Part shown: positions 28,518 through 38,021 of the stretch, one piece after another | Numbering within the stretch: position 1 is the stretch's first letter | How the letters are laid out: each line of letters opens with the position of its first letter | Assembly: GCF_010233585.1 (NCBI RefSeq) | Contig: NZ_CP045997.1 | Location: 4,779,284 to 4,843,283, forward strand | Direction: 5' to 3' | Origin: Spirosoma endbachense | Lineage (GTDB): Bacteria; Bacteroidota; Bacteroidia; Cytophagales; Spirosomataceae | DNA: 64,000 nucleotides | Program-made: the position numbers and the translations under genes | The notes under the pieces: generated by a model | What the model was told of the DNA's origin: nothing | The model's input: the letters and a program-made list of their open reading frames with translations, nothing else | The model's database searches: none

Positions 28518-28533
28518 ATAGTTCGTTTAGCGT

Positions 28534-29769
28534 TTACGCAGCCCGGTAATACAGCGTCGAACAGTTTTCTTTCTGCAGCACCTTACCAGCTATGCTCTGT
28601 ACATCATCGGCGGTGACGGCCTGAATGTGAGCAGCTTCCTCATTGACAAGATCCGGATTTCCCGAATTGGCTGCGAAGGCAAGATTCATGGCCCGATTCA
28701 GCAGTTCAACTTCCGCAAAGGCAAGCGTTGCTTCAGCCTGATTTTTCACTTTGGCCAACTCATCTTCTGGCACGGTCTGCTCAACGAATTCCTGGATAAC
28801 GGCTTCGACAGCTGCATCAGCTTCTTCGAGAGAAATACCCGCATTCAGCGTTCCCTGAACGACCAGAAGGCCAGGATCGATAGACGAGGTAAGGTAAGCG
28901 CCTACGTTGCTGAATAATGGATTGTCGCGCAGTAGTTTCTGATAGAGTCGTGACGATTTACTCCGGCCAAGCATATCACTCAGGAGATCGGTACGGTAGA
29001 AATCAAGATCAAAACGACCGGGCATGTGGTAGGCTTTATATAAGCCATTTAAGGGCACTTTTGCCGATGTTTCCAGCTTTCGGGCTTCGGTCTGGATCGG
29101 CTCCGACGGCAACTGTCGGATGTACTGCTCGCCCGCTGGAATCGGCTCAAACCACTTCTTGCATAACTGCTTGATCTGCTCAACGGTTACGTTGCCTGCC
29201 ACCACCAGAATCGCGTTATTGGGCAGATAATATTTAAAGAAAAATGCTTTCACATCGTCCAGTGTGGCATGTTCAATATGACTGATGTCTTTGCCAATAG
29301 TTGCCCAGCGGTAGGGATGCTGTTGGTAGGCCAGCGGTCGCAGTTTCAGCCATACATCGCCATAAGGCTGATTCAAATACCGCTGTTTAAATTCTTCGAT
29401 CACTACTTTCTGTTGAACATCGAGCACCTGTGGATCGAAAGAAAGGCCCAGCATTCGGTCTGATTCGAGCCAGAAAGCCGTTTCCAGATTAGCAGCCGGA
29501 AGGGTGATGTAATAATTCGTAATGTCGGGGCTGGTAAAGGCATTGTTTTCGCCCCCGACCTTCTGCAACGGTTCATCGTAGCTCGGTATGTGCCGTGATC
29601 CGCCGAACATCAGGTGCTCGAACAAGTGGGCAAAGCCTGTGCGTGACGGATCTTCGTCGCGGGAACCAACATTATAGAGAATATTAACAGCCGCTATGGG
29701 CGTCGATTCATCTTCATGAACAAACACCCGCAGGCCATTGTCCAGCACAAACTGTTCGTAATAAATCAT
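28534..29769 (-). CDS. M16-family zinc metallopeptidase
   Basis: 411 residues from the ATG at 29769 (MIYYEQFVLDNGLRVFVHED). The inverted zinc motif HxxEH is H48-L-F-E51-H52 (FAHLFEHLMFGG), with the downstream glutamate in VVIEEFKQRYLNQP. The second M16 half lacks the motif, as normal. The FTSPDITNYYITLP and RAMNLAFAANSG segments match the pitrilysin/processing-peptidase family. No signal peptide is apparent with this start; the ORF extension to 29817 is not family-like. It is first in a minus-strand run that continues through MNT, HEPN and ispF. Confidence 0.9.
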   Translation of the reverse strand: MIYYEQFVLDNGLRVFVHEDESTPIAAVNILYNVGSRDEDPSRTGFAHLFEHLMFGGSRHIPSYDEPLQKVGGENNAFTSPDITNYYITLPAANLETAFWLESDRMLGLSFDPQVLDVQQKVVIEEFKQRYLNQPYGDVWLKLRPLAYQQHPYRWATIGKDISHIEHATLDDVKAFFFKYYLPNNAILVVAGNVTVEQIKQLCKKWFEPIPAGEQYIRQLPSEPIQTEARKLETSAKVPLNGLYKAYHMPGRFDLDFYRTDLLSDMLGRSKSSRLYQKLLRDNPLFSNVGAYLTSSIDPGLLVVQGTLNAGISLEEADAAVEAVIQEFVEQTVPEDELAKVKNQAEATLAFAEVELLNRAMNLAFAANSGNPDLVNEEAAHIQAVTADDVQSIAGKVLQKENCSTLYYRAA

Positions 29770-29831
29770 GGTAAAACTTTTGCGTATAGCCCTCGTTAGA
29801 TAATACGCCGTTAACAAAAGTACGGTCCTGC

Positions 29832-30983
29832 TTGTATAGAATCAAACGATGGTTCTTGACTCCAATAGTATTGATCTTGAAAAATATCCTTTTTTTTCTC
29901 AGCCTGTTGTGCCTGCCGCTACTGATGCGGGCTCAGGCCTTAACTGACTCGGGCCTCCAACAAACTGTTCTGAAAACGCTGGATCATATCTATAATTTCG
30001 AGTTTTCGGAAGCCGATGGGTTAATTCGGCAGATTCAGTCCCGCTATCCACAGCACCCCGTCAGTCCCATTCTTAAAGCTACTGAACTGGAGTTGCAATA
30101 TTTGCCCCTTCACGAAAATAAAGTGGCTACAGCGCAATTCGTTCAGGCAGCTAATCAGGGGCTGGAACTGGCTAAGAAGATGCTTGATAAAAACGAAGAT
30201 GATCCGGAAGGCGTGTTTTTTGCCTTGACGGCCCACAGTTACCTGGCTTCGCTGTATAATAACAAAGGCGAGTCTCTGAAAGCTGTCGGTGAGTCGAAAA
30301 AAGCGTATAGTTTTCTACGGACGGGTTTCGCCTTAGTGAATAAGAGCCCCGATTTTCATTTCACGTCGGGTCTATACAATTATTATATAGAACGCTACCC
30401 GATGGATCATTCGGTTGTTCGGCCGTTCATGCTTTTTTTTCAGGATGGCGATATGGCACAAGGCTTGAAACAGATGGACGTGGCCAGCAAAAAAGGTATG
30501 TTTATGCGACCAGTGGCCAATTATTACCTGGCTCATATCTACCTTAAGCATGAGATGAACCCCGCCCGGGCGGTTGTTTACACGAAATACCTGGCCGATA
30601 AATACCCAAATAACCCGTTGTTTGGTATGATCAACGCAGAGTCTTTATTGCTGTCGGGGCGGTATGCCGAAGCGCGACTTTACGTGCAACGGTTGAAGCA
30701 AATGCCCAATAAGCTCGTACCACTGGCTGTCAATACATTCGAGGGTATGCTGGCCGAATATGCTGATAAAGATGATAAAGCGGCTGCCCAGTTCTACGAG
30801 GCTGCGCTTAAATTACCCTTCAGTGAGTCCTATACGAAGGAATATCATGCCTTTGCCTATAGCGGAATTGCCCGGATTGCCGCTCGTTCCAACGATCGGA
30901 ACCGGGCCAGACAATACTATAAAAAAGCGTTGGCTGTTGGGGAATATAAGTCGTTGATCCGGGAAGCGAAAGCATATAGGTAA
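29832..30983 (+). CDS. TPR-repeat protein, exported
   Basis: A 383-residue helical-repeat protein with a signal peptide. No ATG is available near the 5' end: the frame opens with TTG at 29832, and a second TTG at 29877 would give the compact signal MKNILFFLSLLCLPLLMRAQA, which is perhaps the better start. Tetratricopeptide-like helices run from about residue 45 to the end (AYSGIARIAARSNDRNRARQYYKKALAVG is a typical last repeat). Its function is unknown; in Bacteroidota such proteins are often periplasmic scaffolds. It is divergent from the M16 peptidase. Confidence 0.75.
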   Translation: MYRIKRWFLTPIVLILKNILFFLSLLCLPLLMRAQALTDSGLQQTVLKTLDHIYNFEFSEADGLIRQIQSRYPQHPVSPILKATELELQYLPLHENKVATAQFVQAANQGLELAKKMLDKNEDDPEGVFFALTAHSYLASLYNNKGESLKAVGESKKAYSFLRTGFALVNKSPDFHFTSGLYNYYIERYPMDHSVVRPFMLFFQDGDMAQGLKQMDVASKKGMFMRPVANYYLAHIYLKHEMNPARAVVYTKYLADKYPNNPLFGMINAESLLLSGRYAEARLYVQRLKQMPNKLVPLAVNTFEGMLAEYADKDDKAAAQFYEAALKLPFSESYTKEYHAFAYSGIARIAARSNDRNRARQYYKKALAVGEYKSLIREAKAYR

Positions 30984-31022
30984 AACAGGCCAATGATTGA
31001 CTTGTTCTGTGCAGAATCTTCT

Positions 31023-31106
31023 GTCAGTCATAAAGTGTAAAGCCGTGCCACGGTTCATCCGTGAATGATGCTCAACCGTGGCACGGCTTTACACTTTATG
31101 ACTGAC
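31023..31106. repeat. Perfect 33-bp inverted repeat (long hairpin)
   Basis: The arms 31023-31055 and 31074-31106 are perfectly complementary over 33 bp, with an 18-nt loop. The inner arm contains GCCGTGCCACGGTT. It fills most of the 153-bp gap between the TPR gene stop and the phosphotriesterase-like start, both on the plus strand. It is far longer than a usual terminator and lacks a T-tract, so it could be a palindromic mobile element or a strong transcript-end/processing structure. Confidence 0.85.
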
Positions 31107-31136
31107 CCTGTATTGATTGTCTTTCACTGTTAGACC

Positions 31137-32141
31137 ATGTACTCTCGTCGTTCGTTTTTGCAAAGCTCGCTGGCTGGCCTGTTGTTTGTTCGCAAACCCA
31201 AACGGATGGTTCAGACCGTAACGGGACCGTTATCGGCATCGGCTATGGGTCTGACACTCATTCATGAACACGTGCTGGTAGACTTTATTGGCGCGGACAG
31301 GATTAGTCCGGATCGCTGGAATCGAAGTGAGGTCGTTGCAAAAATGCTACCTCATCTGACGGAGTTGAAACAGTTGGGTTGTCAGACCATACTGGATTGT
31401 ACCCCATCTTTCCTGGGTAAAGATCCACTTTTATTAAAACAGCTGTCACAGCAGTCGGGCGTCCGGATACTGACGAATACGGGTTATTATGGAGCGTCCG
31501 ATAATAAATTTTTACCGGCTCATGGCCTAACCGAAACCGCCGACCAACTGGCCGAACGCTGGGTCGCTGATTTTGAGAGGGGGATTGACGGGACAGGTGT
31601 TCGGCCGGGGTTTATCAAAATCGGCGTTAACCCCGGATCATTGTCGGAACTTCACCGGAAGCTCGTCATGGCGGCTGCCCGTACGCACAAACGTACAGGT
31701 CTGACCATCTGCTCGCATACAGGTCCTTACGTCCCCGCTTTTGAGGAGTTAGCTATCCTGAAAAAGGAAGGTGTTCGGCCTGATGCATTTGTGTGGGTTC
31801 ATGCGCAGGGCAGTAATTCAGTTCATTACGCCCGTTTTGTTCGGGAAGGTGCCTGGGTTAGCCTGGACGGTTTAGACAACAGCAATGTGGATAAATATGC
31901 CGAAACACTATTGCTGATGAAAGAAAACCGATTTCTTCACCGGACGCTCCTTTCGCACGATGCGGGCTGGTATGATCCTGCGAAACCAGATGGAGGCTCC
32001 ATTGACCGGGATTATACAGTCCTGTTTAAACGGCTTATGCCTACCCTGAATAAACAGGGATTCACGAAAAACGACTGGAAACAGATTCTGGTCGATAATC
32101 CAGCAGAAGCGTTTAGCCTGTCTGAACCGGGATTTAAGTGA
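31137..32141 (+). CDS. Phosphotriesterase-family metal hydrolase
   Basis: A 334-residue TIM-barrel hydrolase (PF02126). It begins with a possible twin-arginine signal (SRRSFLQSSLAGLLF). Metal ligands are visible: H43-E-H45 (LIHEHVLVDF), the carboxylated lysine in GFIKIGVNPG, then His in CSHTG, VHAQGS and the Asp in LSHDAGWYDP. The family includes lactonases and phosphotriesterase-like proteins; true organophosphate hydrolysis is rare, so a lactonase-type role is more probable. It is flanked by a 33-bp hairpin upstream and an imperfect inverted repeat downstream. Confidence 0.88.
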   Translation: MYSRRSFLQSSLAGLLFVRKPKRMVQTVTGPLSASAMGLTLIHEHVLVDFIGADRISPDRWNRSEVVAKMLPHLTELKQLGCQTILDCTPSFLGKDPLLLKQLSQQSGVRILTNTGYYGASDNKFLPAHGLTETADQLAERWVADFERGIDGTGVRPGFIKIGVNPGSLSELHRKLVMAAARTHKRTGLTICSHTGPYVPAFEELAILKKEGVRPDAFVWVHAQGSNSVHYARFVREGAWVSLDGLDNSNVDKYAETLLLMKENRFLHRTLLSHDAGWYDPAKPDGGSIDRDYTVLFKRLMPTLNKQGFTKNDWKQILVDNPAEAFSLSEPGFK

Positions 32142-32232
32142 TTTTAGGATTAATCGGATTTAGCTTTATTCACGTATTCAGGAAAGAGACTAACAAACTC
32201 CTGTAAATCTTAGAATCAGTTAAATCCCGGTT
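32125..32232. repeat. Imperfect long inverted repeat between convergent genes
   Basis: The 13-bp arms 32125-32137 and 32220-32232 are perfectly complementary (AACCGGGATTTAA), and the pairing continues inward for about 13 more positions with a few mismatches. The left arm overlaps the last codons of the phosphotriesterase-like gene, and the right arm ends 5 bp before the dnaX stop. It may act as a shared terminator. Confidence 0.5.
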
Positions 32233-32236
32233 TGGA

Positions 32237-34150
32237 TTAATAATCAACCTCCAGATTCAACACTTTTCTGAGTTCATGCAGGGCCGGATTTTTTTCGGCG
32301 AGGTAATTAAATTTGTCCTGCGAACTGTAAATCATCTTCTTAACCTCCTGAACCATCACTGTGTGTTCAACCTGGATCCTGCTATTCTGTAGTTCGGTGC
32401 GCAGGTAGCCAAGCAATTCGGGCTTTAGTTCGGTGAGGTAGCCGACCTGCAACGTGTTGTCCAGCGTTATATGAATAGTAGTGCCATCGAGCGTTATCGT
32501 CCGATTCAATACCAACTGTTCCGTAGCGGAATCATTCTGGCTGTGCCGGATTTTGGCAAATGTTAGCCAGGAATCCTGTAACTCCTCCAGACTGAATGGT
32601 TTATCTGGCCGACTGGGTGCGGCTACAACAACTTCTTCTGCCGTTTCTGCCGCAGGCTGAACAGGCCCGGTAGTAAGCGCAACTGTTGACCGAAGACGGC
32701 TCGTGGCCGGGCGTGTTGGCGGAGCAATCTTTGGCTTTATTGTAGAAGGGTTTGGCAGGGTAGCCGTATCGGTAGTTGATGCATTTCCTGCGGCTGTATT
32801 CCCGTTTGTATGGCTACCTGTAGATGCAGTTCCATTGGTGCCGTTTGTTGGCGGGGCAGTCCTGTAACCATTAATGGGTTCGCTGGTAATTGGGTGCTGC
32901 TCGATCAGTTGGCCGATACTAGCTGCTGACTGAATGGGCTGTTCGTGAATTGGATCGCTGTTTTTTTTTTCATCTGCCGGCTGATCGGCAGTAGAACGTT
33001 CGCTGGCTAGTGAGCCATTGTGCGGTAACTCAGGTACGGCGTCCCAGTTGAGCAGGTTACGCAGATTGGCCAGTTTCATCAGCCAAAGTTCGGTATGTAA
33101 CCGTTGGTCTTTGGCTTGTTTGTAATTCATATCACACTGCCCGCCCAGGCTCAGCGCCGACAGCAAAAATGACATAGGGGCCCGTGCCGACTGGTCGAGG
33201 TATTGCCGTCGAACGTTCTCGGTCACTTGCAGTAACTGAACGGTTGCCGCATCCTTACAAACCAGCAAATCGCGGAAGTGGCGGCATAAACCAACCACAA
33301 ACTGGTGACCATCAAACCCTTTGCGCAGTATTTCGTCTGCCGTAAGCAGACTCTGCGGTAGATTACCCGACAGCAGCAGATCGGTCAGTTTGAAATAGTA
33401 GTCGTAATCGAGGATGTGCAGATTATCCAGCACCTCCTTATACCGGATGATTCGGTCGGCAGCGAACGTGACATTCAGATCGAACATCGACAGCGCATCG
33501 CGAAGACCACCATCGGCTTTTTGTGCGATCAGGTCAAGCGCTTCACTTTCTGCCACGATGCCTTCTTTTTCGGCGATTTGGGCAAGGTGGCTGGCGATAT
33601 GCTGCGGCTGAATTCGGTTAAAGTCGAAAATCTGGCATCGTGACAGAATTGTCGGCAGAATTTTGTGCTTTTCGGTCGTTGCCAGAATGAAAATAGCGTA
33701 GGAGGGGGGTTCCTCCAGTGTTTTCAAAAAGGCATTAAAAGCCGCCGACGAGAGCATGTGCACCTCGTCAATGATGTAAATCTTATACTTACCCGACTGG
33801 GGCGGATAACGAACCTGATCGATCAGATTACGAATGTCTTCAACGGAGTTATTCGAAGCCGCATCCAGTTCGTGAATATTGAACGACGCACTTTGGTTGA
33901 AGCTCACGCATGACTCGCAGGTATCGCAGGCTTCACCCTCGGCAGTTAGATTTTGGCAATTAATTGTCTTGGCCAGAATACGGGCGCAGGTTGTCTTGCC
34001 GACTCCACGCGGCCCACAGAATAGAAACGCCGACGCTAAGTGATTGGTCTTGATGGCGTTTTTAAGTGTGGTGGTAATGTGCTCCTGTCCTACGACGGTG
34101 TCGAAGGTGGCAGGACGGTACTTGCGGGCCGAGACCACGAAATTTTCCAT
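32237..34150 (-). CDS. dnaX: DNA polymerase III subunit gamma/tau DnaX
   Basis: 637 residues from the ATG at 34150 (MENFVVSARKYRPATF). It is the clamp-loader ATPase: Walker A GPRGVGKT (46-53), a zinc module with CEACDTCESC-type cysteines (NCQNLTAEGEACDTCESC), Walker B with DEVHML, and sensor-1/SRC motif LSRCQIF. Domain III ends near residue 375. Then comes a low-complexity Thr/Asn/Pro-rich linker and a C-terminal tau region. A run of ten A residues (top-strand T at 32961-32970, codon region near residue 394) falls exactly between domain III and the linker, where gamma-producing frameshifts occur in other bacteria (see findings). Confidence 0.95.
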   Translation of the reverse strand: MENFVVSARKYRPATFDTVVGQEHITTTLKNAIKTNHLASAFLFCGPRGVGKTTCARILAKTINCQNLTAEGEACDTCESCVSFNQSASFNIHELDAASNNSVEDIRNLIDQVRYPPQSGKYKIYIIDEVHMLSSAAFNAFLKTLEEPPSYAIFILATTEKHKILPTILSRCQIFDFNRIQPQHIASHLAQIAEKEGIVAESEALDLIAQKADGGLRDALSMFDLNVTFAADRIIRYKEVLDNLHILDYDYYFKLTDLLLSGNLPQSLLTADEILRKGFDGHQFVVGLCRHFRDLLVCKDAATVQLLQVTENVRRQYLDQSARAPMSFLLSALSLGGQCDMNYKQAKDQRLHTELWLMKLANLRNLLNWDAVPELPHNGSLASERSTADQPADEKKNSDPIHEQPIQSAASIGQLIEQHPITSEPINGYRTAPPTNGTNGTASTGSHTNGNTAAGNASTTDTATLPNPSTIKPKIAPPTRPATSRLRSTVALTTGPVQPAAETAEEVVVAAPSRPDKPFSLEELQDSWLTFAKIRHSQNDSATEQLVLNRTITLDGTTIHITLDNTLQVGYLTELKPELLGYLRTELQNSRIQVEHTVMVQEVKKMIYSSQDKFNYLAEKNPALHELRKVLNLEVDY

Positions 34151-34387
34151 ACTCAAAGTTAGCAAGGTCAGGCCGGATTTCAAACGAGAGATTGGGTCAG
34201 ATGGCCCTGTTTGCTCGATTATTCTCTGTCGGCAAGCGTTGTTTTATTCATGGCAGATGACCCAGAATAGGGCCTCTGGTACTATGAACGTGATTTTTGC
34301 AGGCCTGTCATCCGATCATCAAAATAGGACAGAAATAGTATGAAATCCCTGTTTTGCGGTCTACGAAACTGGCTATTCTGCCATCGA

Positions 34388-35194
34388 TTAATGATTGACG
34401 ATCTCTTTTCCACAATGAGGGCAGTAGGTTATTCTTGGTTTCTTCTGAACACGGATATGTTCATTGAAACCTGATACTAAAATACCGGTTGGTAAAGCAA
34501 ACAGTCCAATTCCGACAATAGCCGCAATACCACCCAGCAATTTTCCAAGCGGGGTTATTGGATGAATATCACCGTAACCAACCGTTGTCATCGCCGTAAC
34601 ACCCCACCACATGGTAGCCGGAATGCTCGAAAACTTGTCGGGCTGGGCCGAATGTTCGACATAATACATGACACTGGAGACAATGATCAGCATGAAAATG
34701 ACAAGTATTGTGCTCAAGATCAGTTCTTCTTTTTTGTCATTGACAACGCTCTGTATCATGCGGAAGGCGTGGGAATAGCGCGAGATACGAAACAGACGAA
34801 AAATTCGGAATAACCGCAGAATCCGCACGATGGCAAGATCAGTGGCAAATAAGGTAAAGTAGAAGGGGAAAATGGCCAGAAAGTCGATGAGGGCTGCGGT
34901 AGAGAAAATGTAGCGCAGCCGTCCCCAGAACCAATGATGATACTTCTCATTCTCGACGCAGACCCATATGCGCAACAAATATTCGACGGTAAAGAACCCG
35001 ACTGAAAACACTTCAAAATCGTAAAATAATCGGGCAAAACGCTGATTATATTCCGGAACAGTATGAAGTACGATCGCAAGTGCGTTTAGCGTAATAATGG
35101 TAATCAGCAGCAGGTTGAAGATCAAACTGATTCCCCGACGCTTGCCAGCCGAGGTCTCGAGGATACGGAAAAGGGATTTACGGAGATGTAGCAT
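34388..35194 (-). CDS. Voltage-gated potassium channel subunit (6TM)
   Basis: A 268-residue ion channel with six TM helices. S4 has regularly spaced arginines (IVRILRLFRIFRLFRISR, 122-139). The pore loop has the K+ selectivity filter TTVGYGD (203-209), followed by S6 (GGIAAIVGIGLFALPTGILVSGF). The short C-terminal tail contains a CPHCG zinc-ribbon-like motif. It would mediate voltage-sensitive K+ flux across the inner membrane as a tetramer. It stands alone on the minus strand upstream of dnaX by about 240 bp. Confidence 0.92.
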   Translation of the reverse strand: MLHLRKSLFRILETSAGKRRGISLIFNLLLITIITLNALAIVLHTVPEYNQRFARLFYDFEVFSVGFFTVEYLLRIWVCVENEKYHHWFWGRLRYIFSTAALIDFLAIFPFYFTLFATDLAIVRILRLFRIFRLFRISRYSHAFRMIQSVVNDKKEELILSTILVIFMLIIVSSVMYYVEHSAQPDKFSSIPATMWWGVTAMTTVGYGDIHPITPLGKLLGGIAAIVGIGLFALPTGILVSGFNEHIRVQKKPRITYCPHCGKEIVNH

Positions 35195-35483
35195 AACAGT
35201 ACGGCCGGTAGTACTGCAAGCTACTTACCAAATCTGAAAGTTGAATCACCTGGTTCCGGTAACAGTAGTACGATTTATCTAAAGATGAATGGCTGGCAGG
35301 TTGTGAAGGTAGATTTATTGCTTCTGATTTACAGTAAGTTAAATCAGTAGCTCTATGGGCAGCAATCTGATGCTTTTGCCGAACCGGCCGCCAGCCGAAC
35401 CGTATCGCCGACCTTTAGCTACTGACTGGAGACTTGTATTCGTCGTCTTTATGTATCAGGACCGACAGGACATAAGGACGAAT

Positions 35484-37355
35484 TTATCCCCGAAAAGCCT
35501 CCCGTTCAGCTTCGGTCATTTGCAGTAATATGCGTTTGGCGTGCTCATAACCCATATCTACTACATTATCGAACGAAGCCCACTGCATCAGCCCAAATTG
35601 AGTTACATCGGGATTAAAGTAAAGATCCAGGTGCTGTTTGGTTTCGTTGCGTCGGGCGGCACTACTCAATAGTGTGGCATTGAGCATAATCGCGAGTAAC
35701 GAAGGAAGCCGGTATTTTCGCAGCTTTTTGGGACGGAGCCGGTCGCGCAACAGTTCAGTTGGGCTTGGTATGGTATCGATAGTCATCTTATGGAGTTTAT
35801 CGATGCTCAAATCAACGCCAATCACTTTGCCGACCGGCATTCGGCTCATGACATCTACCGGAAAATTATTGAACATCCCACCATCGACCAGCAGATTGTC
35901 GCCATCGATAACCGGGGGAAATACGCCCGGAATAGCTGTCGTCGCTTTCAGGTATTTTACCAGTGGCCCCCGCGAGTGGATCTCTTCGCGAGCCAGGGTG
36001 TAATTACTCGATACCGTAAACAAGGTCAGCCACATATCTTCAATATTCGCTTCTGAATGTCCGATAAAAGCCCTGACCGTATCCTGAATCATCTGGTCGA
36101 TTCGTTTCCCGCGGATAAGCGAAATCAACGGTAGCCAGTTATAATCTTTGGTTGGATTAAAAAATGCTGCTTTTTTCAAATGCTGCCGCATAATATCCAG
36201 CGGTTGATCGAACGAGACGGAAGCTGCCAGAAGACCACCTACACTGGTACCGCCCACAAAATCAACCGGAATATTGAACTCCTGAAGGGCTTTTAATACG
36301 CCCAGATGCGCAAACCCCTTAGCGCCACCCCCAGCCAGGACAAGTCCGATGGCCGTTCCGCTAAGCAGTCGGGCCAGACGACTTATATCACGGGATAACC
36401 CCTGCCGAATATGATAATGCTGTTTTACCAGTGGCCGGTGATGCAACCAGTCGGCGGTATGGCGGGGAGTAACCGTATTGGCGGGGTGTACCAGCACCAG
36501 TGTCTGCATGGGGTCAGTTACCAAGCGCCCCGGCTGGTGGTATTTTTCGGCATCGGTCAATTGGGGAGATTGCTGGGCATCGGCAATCAGCACGATTTCA
36601 TCAGCCTCACGTAAACACCGCCGTGTCCACTCGCTATAAGGTTCATGATGCGCCGGTTTGTCGGCCAGCAAAATCAAAAAATCATGCTGCAATTCCTGTT
36701 CATCGAGCCAGTTGGAAAGTTGCCAGTTTTCTTCGCAGTCAATTTTAGCCGTCTGGGCTATATCGTTCTGAAATAGCTGATTCGCCAGTTTACTGGATGC
36801 AATGTAAACGGTACTTTTCTGCTGGAGTACCTGACCTAAAGCATGGCCTATTTTCTCCAGATCAATATGTTCATGAAGGGCAAGCAGACAGATATTGGCC
36901 CGTTTCTTAATGGATTTCTGCGGAAGATGAGCGAACTTAAGCCGCTCAATTATTCGTTTGCTCAGGTTCATCGCCACCTTTGGATAGGCCGCGATGAGTA
37001 GCTCAAAAACCTCTTTCGAGAGCTTTATCAGGACACTATCGCGTAAGGCAATGACGGTAGCCCAATGAGGCTCATTGGCCAGAATACTCATTTCGCCCAC
37101 GATTCCACCCCGCATGACTTCGCCGATTCGCCTGGGGTTTCCATCGCTATCGTCCACGAAAACCTGTAATCGTCCGCTACTCACAAAATACATGGCATCA
37201 CCGGGATCATTTTGATTAAAGAGCACATCGCCCCCGCTCATCTCGACCCACTGAAGTTTAGGCTCAATTAAAGCAAAAAAGCGATCATCAAATTCACCAA
37301 AAACACTGGTTAAACCAGTATACAGTAACTCATGCTGTAGACGTGTAATCGGCAT
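35484..37355 (-). CDS. Patatin-like phospholipase with N-terminal cyclic-nucleotide-binding domain
   Basis: A 623-residue protein in NTE/RssA style. A cNMP-binding domain (about 15-140) contains GDVLFNQNDPGDAMYFVSSGRLQV and GGIVGEMSILAN. A middle region follows with Rossmann-like character. The patatin domain is at about 335-510: oxyanion loop GLVLAGGGAKGFAHLG, nucleophile elbow GGTSVGG, and catalytic Asp in LLVDGGMFNNFPVD. It would hydrolyse (lyso)phospholipids, possibly regulated by a nucleotide ligand. It resembles the neuropathy target esterase/YchK family. Confidence 0.92.
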   Translation of the reverse strand: MPITRLQHELLYTGLTSVFGEFDDRFFALIEPKLQWVEMSGGDVLFNQNDPGDAMYFVSSGRLQVFVDDSDGNPRRIGEVMRGGIVGEMSILANEPHWATVIALRDSVLIKLSKEVFELLIAAYPKVAMNLSKRIIERLKFAHLPQKSIKKRANICLLALHEHIDLEKIGHALGQVLQQKSTVYIASSKLANQLFQNDIAQTAKIDCEENWQLSNWLDEQELQHDFLILLADKPAHHEPYSEWTRRCLREADEIVLIADAQQSPQLTDAEKYHQPGRLVTDPMQTLVLVHPANTVTPRHTADWLHHRPLVKQHYHIRQGLSRDISRLARLLSGTAIGLVLAGGGAKGFAHLGVLKALQEFNIPVDFVGGTSVGGLLAASVSFDQPLDIMRQHLKKAAFFNPTKDYNWLPLISLIRGKRIDQMIQDTVRAFIGHSEANIEDMWLTLFTVSSNYTLAREEIHSRGPLVKYLKATTAIPGVFPPVIDGDNLLVDGGMFNNFPVDVMSRMPVGKVIGVDLSIDKLHKMTIDTIPSPTELLRDRLRPKKLRKYRLPSLLAIMLNATLLSSAARRNETKQHLDLYFNPDVTQFGLMQWASFDNVVDMGYEHAKRILLQMTEAEREAFRG

Positions 37356-38021
37356 AATCGGAAGCTTATTATTCCTAAAGTAGTCACGAATCGCATCTAT
37401 ACTAGCACGAGGAGTCCCACCGTTGGTGTGATTCAGATCGTCAAACAGGTGGTTACCTCCATAATCAAGTACGGCGATCAGGTCAATTTTACCATTCCTT
37501 TATACTAAAGTGAGGATAGGTCCGTTTTTTGCTACACTACACCTTTGTAAAGGAATCAGTAAGATTGAAGAATAGAAAGCCTTCGCTTAAAGTTGGCCAG
37601 CGTGTCGAAAGGGTTAATAAGCCTTAGAACGTAAGTTAATAAAAGTTTTTGGGCTACGATAATAAGTAAATGAAGCTGATTAACAGACAGAAATTCGTGG
37701 AGCGATGCGTATGAACAGCAATTAATGATAATGTTTTGACCGTTGCCGAACTATCTTAAAAAAAAACCGTTATTCTATTGCAAGACCCGGATAATCTCTC
37801 TAACATTGTCCGCGTTTTCAGCGAAAAACCGATGGCTAAGCTCGTATACATACCGACCTTCTTCCATACTACGCCATTTCGGTTTAGGTCCGAAAGGACC
37901 ATTTCATTTTGTTTGCCTATGTGGTAAACGTTTTCCGCCTTTTTCTCAATTTTTCATCTTAACAAACAGCACGGATTACGCCGTCTCCGTTTGCGGTTAA
38001 CTAACCGCCTTATTAACGACG
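37356..38021. other. Intergenic region, 666 bp
   Basis: It holds the divergent promoters of the cNMP-patatin gene and the GNAT gene. No convincing gene, RNA or -7/-33 pair was seen. A weak open frame at 37743-38000 looks random in composition. Confidence 0.5.

Noticed and set aside
30040..30056. Possible DnaA box-like TATCCACAG
   Set aside because: A lone near-match inside a coding gene, far from dnaA; no cluster of boxes or AT-rich unwinding region, so no origin is claimed.
37743..38000. Small open frame in the patatin-GNAT intergenic region
   Set aside because: Composition is random-like, with no start signal, family or conserved motif visible.
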